A stretch of 64,000 bases of DNA, taken from the NCBI GenBank assembly GCA_032622095.1, contig CP136068.1, positions 54,956,025 to 55,020,024 on the forward strand, written 5' to 3'. Of this stretch, positions 56,046 through 64,000 are shown one piece after another. Every line of letters starts with the position of its first letter. Position 1 is the first letter of the stretch. A program made the translations under genes and the position numbers. Below the pieces are notes generated by a model. That model saw only the letters and a program-made list of their open reading frames with translations, was not told the origin of the DNA and did not search any database. This DNA is from Siphonodentalium dalli. Lineage: Eukaryota > Mollusca > Scaphopoda > Gadilida > Siphonodentaliidae.

Positions 56046-56957
56046 ATTGAGCCAAATACATTCATGAGCTCTATTGATGCAAAACAGCCATAGTGTGGAA
56101 GTGACATTATTTTGTAATCCGGAGAAGAGTAGCGGCGGACGATCAAACTAGACACATAACTCCGATAGAGAGTAATTATACAACTGTTGAATTGATCTGA
56201 CCCTGCACATTGGATGTAAGCAATCCACACCACCGCTATCAGATCCAATCTCTCACCCAAAACTGGACCAAAAAGAGTCATATTCATCATGCAACCGCTG
56301 CAAATTAATTGAGTTAGGATCGATATCGAGCCACTAGGACAACAAGCGTTTAGTCCGCGCTGTCAGTTCAACTTCTGAATTATTTGTCCCATGCAGTACT
56401 AAAACTTTAAACAGTATGGTTCATTCTTCATCTGGAGAGCTGATGAGATACCAAAAGTAGACAGGCAAATAAACAATCTGAGGTTTAAGTTAAGTTATAA
56501 GTTTTATCGGTCTGCTACAGCAATGCATAACAGAATGCTAATGAAGTACGATAGATCAGGCAGTACAAGTGGGTTGTTTGTGTCTGACCGCACACTATCT
56601 GTGATGATGTTAAGGGGTAAGCGTTTGTACAGTTTTCTCTCGAGAATCACAGACAGCTCCAATTGTATTTTATCATCTGTTTATAAATCTGATTTAAAAT
56701 TTACCTCTCAACTATTCAAAAACTGGATTAATATATTGTATACCTAATATAACATTTGCATGTGCTGGCTTTTTGTGTATACATAATGACATGTATTTAT
56801 ATATCACTATAATTTGGACATATTATATCTTAAATAAATAGTATAGCATAGTATTTTAAGGTGTGTGTCTTTTAGGCTAATACGAATAATCAGTGTGTTC
56901 ACATAAACTTTCGTTCAGACATGCATGAGAATGAACCAGATATAATGTAACTTTATT
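56046..56957. other. Unassigned spacer
   Basis: A 74-codon plus-strand frame (56523-56747; RGKRLYSFLSRITDSSNC) could be a decayed element fragment but is not assignable. Confidence 0.3.
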
Positions 56958-56963
56958 ATATCA

Positions 56964-57114
56964 AGGATAGGATAGGATAGGATAGGATATTTTATTTCAA
57001 TATACACATATTAATGAATAATACATTTGACAAATATTATATTGTATATTCGAGGGGGTGGCATAGTCAGACTAGACTGTCTTACTGCCATCCCCTGGCA
57101 ATGCTGTGAACTCA
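56964..57114 (-). mobile_element. Short LINE C-family insertion (151 bp of 3' end)
   Basis: GGATA repeats followed by TATTTTATTTCAATATACAC and ending near GGGATGGCAG-complement text are the reverse complement of the LINE C 3' UTR. ATATCA flanks both sides (56958-56963, 57115-57120), a perfect 6-bp duplication. It is a 5'-truncated retrotransposition event. Confidence 0.88.
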
Positions 57115-57120
57115 ATATCA

Positions 57121-57479
57121 CGTCAATCATAGATGATATATCAGTGTTCACTTAGATGCTATATTCTGTTTGTTGACGGCCACATCAATACAAGTATGAA
57201 GTCATGCCTACTAATCACGTGTTTTTGTCGTTTCCTGTGATGCCAAATTAGGCCGGCAAATACATGGACTATATAACTCCGAAAGACTTATTAGAATCAA
57301 TATATATTGCATCTACCCCGTCGCCCCACCCCCACATTTATCAGATTTCGTTGTCATTAGGTATGGTGGTCCCATTTTGGAGAAAGGATGAGAGGATATA
57401 GTACATCTCAATTCCGGAGAATATAAGGTTTTTTCCAAATAGTGCAACAGTACATTGCTGCGACAAAACACTTCGATTC
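57121..57479. other. Unassigned, possibly upstream part of the LINE fragment that follows
   Basis: No readable protein. The adjacent frame from 57480 is LINE-like. Confidence 0.3.
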
Positions 57480-57776
57480 ATGATTGTCTGGCTATTTCTC
57501 ACATACGGTGCAAAATACCTGGAATCGATCAAGGATACAATCATAAACCCATTTTGGTGTGACGTCATAGCGGCTTGGAAAAACTTACTCAAGAAGCTAC
57601 CCAGTGAAAATTCACATCTCATCTCAAATACTTTGTGGAACAACGATACTATTAACATAAACCAATACTCAATTGATATACAGAAATGGAAGCGAAAAGG
57701 CGTGATATTTGTGAATGACCTTATTACCGACAACAATGAACTCCCAACTGTAGAGGAATCTAATGGTGTGATTTAA
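57480..57776 (+). pseudogene. Tx1/L1-like LINE C-terminal fragment
   Basis: The frame reads INPFWCDVIAAWKNLLKK, then NTLWNNDTININQYSID, then KWKRKGVIFVNDLITDN and ELPTVEE. The order NPFWxDV-x-W, LWNN, W-x-x-KGV-x-x-v-x-DL-x-x-x-G/N is what I know from C-terminal regions of Tx1/L1-type LINE proteins of aquatic animals. No RT motif remains. The assignment is from recalled pattern. Confidence 0.55.
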
Positions 57777-58700
57777 ATATGTCAAAAGTCGCGCCGTTCG
57801 CGTCAGGGATGCCCGGAAGGGGAGAGGGGCACCAAAATTGATTTAAAGACGCCAAATTTGTGTCGTTGTGGTGAGAGATTTGGGGGTTGGGGGGCGGTGG
57901 GTGGGTACTAAAATGACAAGAATTGGTTTAGTCGCCGATTGCCACGAAACTTATACAAATTCATCCCCATGGTATGAGGTGTCTAATGGCGTGGCTTAAA
58001 GCTGTCAAACGTGGCGTCATTCGAGTCAGGGGTGCACTGAAAGGGAGAGGGGCACCAAAATTGATACACAATATTTTTAGCGCCAATTTCCACCAAATTG
58101 ATACACATTCTTATCCATGATATGAGGAATCTAATCGTGTGATTTTAAAGACGTCATATTGGTGCTGCTTCGGTGAGAGATGGGGTGGGATGGGGTGGGC
58201 ACTAAATTTTATAAAAAAAATGTTTAGTCGCGGAATAGCACCAAACTTACAAATAATAATCTCCATGATATCAGGAGTCTAATTGTGTGGTTTAAAGATG
58301 TCAAAAGTGGGGTCATTCGAGTCACTCAGGGGTGCCTCTAGGGTGAGAGGGACACAAACATTGATAAACAATATGTTTAGCGCCGATTTCCACCTGATTG
58401 ATACATATTCTTGTCCGTGATACGAATAATCTAATCGTGTGGTTTAAATGCGCCAAATTGGTGCCTTTTGGGTGAGAGATATGCAATGGTGGCCCTAAAT
58501 TTGATACGAATTTGTATACTCGCTAATTTTCATAAATTTTATATATATTCATCTCTATAATGAGTCTAAGTGTGTGGTTTAATGATGTCAAAAGTGGCGC
58601 TGCTTGAGTCCAAAATAGGGACGGGAGGGTCACCAAAAACTTATAAAAATATGTTTAGTGCCAATTACCATCAAACTGATACACGTTCTTCTCAAATGAT
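57777..58700. repeat. ~290-bp degenerate tandem repeat, first block
   Basis: The phrase GATGTCAAAAGTGG and relatives recur at about 57779, 58001, 58297 and 58585. GTTTAGTCGCC/GTTTAGCGCC and a GATATGAGGAATCTAAT-like phrase alternate between them, and each unit has two related halves. G-rich GGGTGAGAGATGGGG stretches are frequent. No coding sequence. Confidence 0.75.
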
Positions 58701-58703
58701 ACA

Positions 58704-58955
58704 ATGAATCAAATATTTGCGAATATCTGTCTGTGTTCTATATATAACTTTAAGAGTACAATCGAGATGGCACCAATGCGATCTAACAGGAATCACTTAA
58801 CTAAATGGTTTCCCATAGGCGACAGTGTTAATATTTCGGCCAAATTCACTGAATTGAAGCCTGCAGGCCATACCAGTGATGTTTATCCAGCTAGATTGAC
58901 ACCAGTTGATCACGAAAATGCAAGAAAAATCATAGGTCATGTGTTTACTTTTTAA
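58704..58955 (+). other. Unassigned 83-codon open frame
   Basis: It reads NQIFANICLCSIYNFKST, then WFPIGDSVNISAKFTELK, then YPARLTPVDHENARKIIG and stops just before an AAAATAAAT sequence. The composition is protein-like, but no family is recognised and there is no upstream context. It could be an exon or an element fragment. It sits between two blocks of the same tandem repeat. Confidence 0.2.
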
Positions 58956-59269
58956 AATAAATCCCCAAGTCTACAGCAGGGCTATCTCACAGCCAAATTT
59001 GATCTGGAAAAACCTAGAACTACAGCAGCTAGTTAAATAAATTTCCCGCTCACAAAAATCCATTCCCCCATCACCAGTTTAAATTATTTAGATATTATGT
59101 ACAAATCAAATAAACGCGATGTCATCCTTTAATAACGTGTCGCATGTATCAGGTGAAGGTCATTCTTCAGTTACCGTCACCTTTAGTATTCCACGGTGTA
59201 CTCGCTCCCCGACTCTAGAACACATTTAGCTCCCTGAGTCCAACAAGGGTAACTTTTTACGAGTAAGCT
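58956..59269. other. Unassigned spacer
   Basis: No feature recognised. Confidence 0.3.
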
Positions 59270-59720
59270 AATGGTGCGGGTTAAAATTTTCTAAAGTGAC
59301 GTTGTTGGTGACAGGGGAGGGGCTATTTTTAGCACAGATTTAGACCAAATTGATATATTATTCTTCTCCGTGATACGAGGAATATAAACGTGTGATTTAA
59401 AGACACGAAATTGGTGCCGTTTGGGTGATAGATGGGGGGTAATAACTATGATAAGAACTTGTTCATGCATGAGTCTAATAGACGTGGTTTAAATATGACA
59501 AAAGTGGCGCGGTTCAAGTCATGCATGAGGGGAGTTGCACCAAAGTTTATACAAATATATTTAGCACTGATTCTACCAAATTCATGCACGTTCTTCTCTA
59601 ACGATATGATGAATTAAATCACATTTGAGGTCGTTTGGGTCATGGATGGCGAGCGGAGATTCACTAGCATTTATAAGATTGTTCAAGTCGCCGATATCCA
59701 ACAAAGTTATATATAGTCAC
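59270..59720. repeat. ~290-bp degenerate tandem repeat, second block
   Basis: Continues the 57777-58700 family: GGTGCCGTTTGGGTGATAG, ATGACAAAAGTGGCG and TATTTAGCACTGATT phrases correspond to the same unit. Confidence 0.65.
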
Positions 59721-59936
59721 CTCCCAGGCCATCTCCATGTCGTTCTAAGGAGTTTTGGCATTCCAATTTCACAATCTCGACAAAATTAATGGTGACCGAA
59801 GTAAGTCACTTGAACAATTATATCTTCTCAACTGTCATATCTATATGGGGATTGAAATCAGGGCATTCCTATAATGATCTAGCAACATAGATACATAGAA
59901 GAAAACATTAAAAGTATATTTATATCAATCTATTTA
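59721..59936. other. Unassigned spacer
   Basis: No feature recognised. Confidence 0.3.
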
Positions 59937-59943
59937 AGAGATA

Positions 59944-60047
59944 GGATAGGATAGGATAGGATATTTTATTTCAATATACACATATTAATGAATAATACAT
60001 TTGACAAATATTATATTGTATATTCGAGGGGGTGGCATAGTCAGACT
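59944..60047 (-). mobile_element. Short LINE C-family insertion (104 bp of 3' end)
   Basis: Same GGATA-repeat and TATTTTATTTCAATATACAC sequence as 56964-57068, cut off 47 bp earlier. AGAGATA lies on both sides (59937-59943, 60048-60054) as a perfect 7-bp duplication. Confidence 0.88.
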
Positions 60048-60054
60048 AGAGATA

Positions 60055-60899
60055 CATATATTCATTCAAACTGAGGGACCTTGAATCGTCAGAGGATTGC
60101 ATATTAGAATGGATCATGTATATATTATAACACGATTGAGTGTGTCCCATTTTTAATATAGTTTCCACAAAAAAAGTTACAATTGCGAATAGATATGGAA
60201 ATGTAGAGCAGGCCTGTTCAAAAATAGTGGTCACAATATGCAGTAAAATATGGTTACTTCTGAGATAAAGGAAAACGCAGTCCGTAGCACATGACTTTTC
60301 AGGATCCTCCAATATTGACATCTGATAAGGGTATATCTGCCCGATACAGAGGAATTCTTTCATTTTTTAGAACAGACTTATCGCCTAACATAAACAACTC
60401 AAAATCTCGCTGTGTCGGGCACATGTAGCTGCTATACGTGCATAACATCAATTCTTCTAAACAGAAAAGGATTAGCCAGTATATAGCACCAGAATAGAGG
60501 AGCACCTGGACATATCTTTAAAACATATGTATCTTCATGAAGATATGATAAACTAGATTGATTGGTTGATTAATACATCTCTATGTAAAACACAATTGTC
60601 GTCTTTTATTTTTTCGAACTAATGTGTTTATGATGTTCATGTTTCATGCTATAACGTCTGAAGTATACGCAGTTGTAAATAAATAAATACTTCTTTATTG
60701 GTGGGACGGATTAAACGCGATAAACAAAATGATAATCGCTCCGACCTGACAAGGTGAGCCACTACTTATATTCCATGTGTAAAAATCATGTTTTGTGATG
60801 CCACTTGGATATACAATTTATGAGAATACGTGTAACACTTTGAGAGCAAGAGTATTCTCCATTCCCACCAAATATCCACAGAGGGTTTCACATCACTTT
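60055..60899. other. Unassigned spacer
   Basis: No recognisable feature; possible internal part of the Helitron-like element ending at 60929. Confidence 0.3.
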
Positions 60900-60929
60900 A
60901 ACCTGGGAAACGCCGGGTAACCCTGCTAG
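60900..60929 (+). repeat. Helitron-like 3' terminus
   Basis: ACCTGG, AAACG-type loop and CCGGGT form a short stem with one G-T pair, then AACCCTG, CTAG (60926-60929) and T. The 5' boundary was not identified. Confidence 0.55.
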
Positions 60930-61761
60930 TACTCAATAAAGCAATAAAAAAACTATTTTGGCATATAACCAGATACCACCAATACAAGAACTGTAGCCAG
61001 GTATCAATCCAACATATATGTTGTTTTATTGATACAGGTGTACACACAAACACAATTAAATACCAACATATATCAGTTTTTGACAGCCGAAGGTATTATT
61101 GTCTGGCTGCTCTGACATTAAATAGCCACAATCCAATGTCAACCAAAAATCGCTTAACATACGCCAAACACAAACATTGCTAGACACCCCTCCCCCATTC
61201 GGATCGCCACATCCACCATTTGTATACAGATCGATAATTTCTTCCAGCGTAACTGTCAAGGGAGTCATCGGGCCAATCGCCAAATTCTCTACTATATATA
61301 CCAATTCAGATTAACCTTACAGTCAAATGTTTGATACATATACAGCCTTGAAATCTATATTTCACATCTTCCTTAAATATCCCAATAGATATAGATAGTT
61401 TTATGCTCGTCCTAATTGGTAATCCATAGACACATACGCTGAAAGATGTTATTCGACATAATGCAATCTCAAATTGTTTTCTCGCCATGTACAAACGTTT
61501 CTGCTATCGCCTTCTTGTCATTTTATAATAATATATTGTCAATTTTGTAAGGGGGGGGGGGGGGGGCTACCTCAGTTGAAATAACTTGTGCCCGGATCTG
61601 TTTAAAGTAAAGGATATACACAACGCGGTTCGTCCATTAATTCTCACCGGAGTTACGGCCCTTGTTGGATTTATGAATTTTCAGCCAGTGGAGAGGCGTA
61701 CTGCATTGTACCCTTACTAGCAATGGTCAGCCATAAATGCTAGTTCGATTGCTACTTAATT
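60930..61761. other. Unassigned spacer with poly(G)
   Basis: A G run of about 18 lies at 61550-61567. Nothing else was recognised. Confidence 0.35.
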
Positions 61762-61970
61762 GTGTGATTGAGTGAGTAGTTATATACCAACTGCTGTCCT
61801 GTCATATACACCTGCAACCACCACATGGTCAGTGTTTTAAATTCAAGGTCAATTGTCTGTATGAGTATATTTGCATAAACAAAATGGATTATCCGCCTAA
61901 ACACAGTAATTTATGGGGCCATCTCCTACTATACTCAACAGTATATATGCAACAAATTAATGGCTCAGAG
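61762..61970. repeat. Dispersed repeat R55, second copy
   Basis: Direct copy of 55820-56030, including TGACTGAG-like ends and ATTCAAGGTCAATTGTC, about 5.94 kb downstream of the first. Confidence 0.8.
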
Positions 61971-63174
61971 TCAGGAATAAGTGCCATGTACCAAAACTGA
62001 TTGAAGGATAGTCTAATGCAGCTGGCTTCGTCTCGATAGTTTCTCAGAATAATTGTCCGTACTAGTTTCCTTCTGTGCACCACATTTAGAATTGTTACTT
62101 ATGTACTTATTTCGATTTGGATATCTTGTTCGTGCAGTGATATACCAATACGAGGGAATGATTCGCGATTCGTCCATTGATTTTCACAAGAGCTACACAT
62201 CTACTTGAACTTAGAAAATAGCAAAACATTTCATCCATACAAACATTTTAGCATTCCACACTCTAAACTGACAGTAGCATTCGGGGGCATATATACCGTT
62301 CGTGACGTTGCACTTGTAAACGTTTTCGAATATGGTGATAGCTAGCTGTGACGTTTCGCCACCATTAAAGGCTGTCGCTAACATCGCAATTTTGTAGATA
62401 TTAATGGGTGTCCGGTGCTAATTAGTGCTGATCAGATGACGGCTATCGCGTTACCAATTGAACTTTTGCTAGTTCATTGAATCTTGAGCCACACCCACAC
62501 ATAACATGATTAATGTCGGCTGGAAATTAGAATTGACATCAGAACGATATATTGTGTTACCGGTCTTTCGTCAACCCACTTCTCCGAGAAATCGAGGTGT
62601 AGTATATGGCGGTCAATTGCTAACTAATTTCCGGCATACAAGTGTGACAATGTATCTTATACATTTTTGTAACACTGAAGTTTTTTGAATTTCATAATTC
62701 GAATATGACCTACAATCGACCCATTGCGGTATGTGCATCATGAACTCGTTAGAATAATTACTTGTAGTTGAATAATCGTTCTAATCATGACCAGGAGCTG
62801 ATTGAGCAACACACAATGTAATCTCCTTGTTGAATCAATTCTCTTTCCCGTGACGTCACTTTCGGCGCACGAAATATTGCAATGGGGTTTGCCACAACGC
62901 ATGGTTATATACTTGTTTAGCAAAATGAATAAATTCGGAACAAAGTCGTATCTATTATTCCACAACAAGAAATCTTTCGAGTATAAGTTACATACTAGAC
63001 ATTAATATGTACCTGTAGTATATTATCTTCAACATATCAGTGGACTCACGCGCTTAACCATGTCCACGCTGAGCAACATTATAGGTTTGGACACCAGAGT
63101 ACAGACAGCATGTGGCAAACATCACATACACGCCCCATTCTCGACAAGAAGTACTCTTGTAACGAGAAGACCTA
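61971..63174. other. Unassigned spacer
   Basis: No recognisable gene or repeat. Short frames at 62506-62688 and 62802-63005 carry no motif. Confidence 0.3.
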
Positions 63175-63690
63175 TATCATGTCATGAATCTCTACCCTGG
63201 CTAACGCCCGTAGAGATCATATTCCCCCAGTACAAAACCTTGGAACTTTTTTTAAGTTTTGACAGGGAACCTTATAAAGTCGAAAAAATAACACGGGGAA
63301 TATATTACTTAGTTGTTATCTGTTCCTTAATAATGTACTTCACTGTAGGTGAACATCCCAACTCAAAATGGCATATTTTTCTCTGACTTGTGTGAGCCGA
63401 TATCGCAATAAACACTGAATTAATTACCAAAGATAAATTCCATAATTGTAAGCGACGCAAAGCAAAATCGCTCACAAATTCACTTAAATCGTGAAATTTC
63501 GAGTTGGGACCTTCGCATACAGTGAAGTACATTATTAAGAACAGATAATAACTAAGAAATCTTTTACCAAAGTTATTTTTTTTACTTTATAAGGTTCCCT
63601 GTCAAGACTTCGAAAAGTACCAAGGTTATGTACTGGTGGAATATGATCTCTACAGGCGTTAGCCAGAGTAGAGATTCATGGCATGATATA
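63175..63690. mobile_element. Foldback element 3 (~515 bp)
   Basis: The arms 63175-63370 and about 63490-63690 are reverse complements. AATCTCTACCCTGGCTAACG pairs with CGTTAGCCAGAGTAGAGATT, then GACAGGGAACCTTATAAAGT pairs with ACTTTATAAGGTTCCCTGTC, then AATAATGTACTTCACTGTA pairs with its complement at 63521-63540. The spacer is about 120 bp. A related terminus is at 55406-55455. Confidence 0.8.
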
Positions 63691-64000
63691 AAGAAGGCAT
63701 TCGCGGTCTGTCGATGAGCCACGTGATAAATGTCAGCCATGATGAAGCCATAATAAATTATTGGTAACCCCATGATAGAACTACAAGAAAACCATAGTCA
63801 GAAATGGTAACGCGCTCAAGATCATATATTATACACCCATGATTGTAATTATAGAATATAAAATATATTGGTTTCGCGAATGACCAACTCAGAATTCCGT
63901 TAAAATAACAATAACAACCTAATTAACGAACCGGCGGCCGACTCGTCCGTCTCCGACCACAACCATCAGTGGGCTGCAGAACGAAAAATATATATAAAAG
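63691..64000. other. Unassigned end of window
   Basis: No feature recognised. Confidence 0.3.

Overview
This window looks like nuclear DNA from an animal, most likely an aquatic invertebrate. It is AT-rich, has no operon structure, and is filled with non-LTR retrotransposons (LINEs), a Penelope-like element, Helitron-like ends, inverted-repeat DNA elements, satellites and microsatellites. The species cannot be named from the sequence. No host protein-coding gene, rRNA or tRNA was recognised with confidence. Every stretch that reads as a known protein belongs to a mobile element.

Layout. 0.3-1.8 kb: 3' half of a decayed LINE (LINE A). 2.3-2.9 kb: an AT-rich tract dense in TTTCT/AGAAA words. 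3.7-9.9 kb: a 6.1-kb foldback element. Its loop is a 42-bp minisatellite, and each arm carries a younger inverted-repeat element. 10.8-13.4 kb: a 43-bp satellite of about 60 monomers with higher-order repeats. 14.2-16.7 kb: a possible Harbinger-like element with a Myb/SANT-like fragment. 18.8-19.5 kb: Penelope-like remnants with GIY-YIG and reverse-transcriptase thumb segments in the wrong order. 20.4-22.2 kb: a Helitron-like repeat. 22.3-28.4 kb: a LINE with one intact 1171-codon reading frame (EN-RT-zinc knuckle), flanked by almost identical 0.9-kb direct repeats. 31-31.7 kb: a LINE 3' fragment disrupted by GA expansion. 32.4-34.0 kb: tandem Helitron-like ends. 34.7-39.4 kb: a second foldback of two ~2.2-kb arms. 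43.0-45.8 kb: a decayed minus-strand LINE (LINE B), split by an element made of PstI-type palindromes. 45.8-47.1 and 53.8-55.2 kb: an inverted pair of ~1.3-kb repeats. 48.4-49.0 kb: a Helitron-like unit with four everted AGGTCA pairs. 51.3-53.5 kb: a 5'-truncated LINE (LINE C) inserted into a repeat whose empty copy lies at 10.2 kb. 57-64 kb: short LINE pieces, a degenerate tandem repeat and small foldbacks.

The window is best read as a record of nested insertions. The relative order can often be read directly: elements lie inside foldback arms whose partner arm is uninterrupted there, LINE C lies in a repeat with an empty homologue, an inverted-repeat element lies in LINE B with a 6-bp duplication, and two very short LINE C-family insertions have perfect target-site duplications. 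The points most worth checking are the 0.9-kb duplication around the intact LINE, the two foldbacks sharing ATGGCGGCC-type (YY1/Pho-like) words, the nuclear-receptor-like everted repeats and the out-of-order Penelope-like remnant. I did not find a convincing new cellular system. The novelty lies in repeat architecture.
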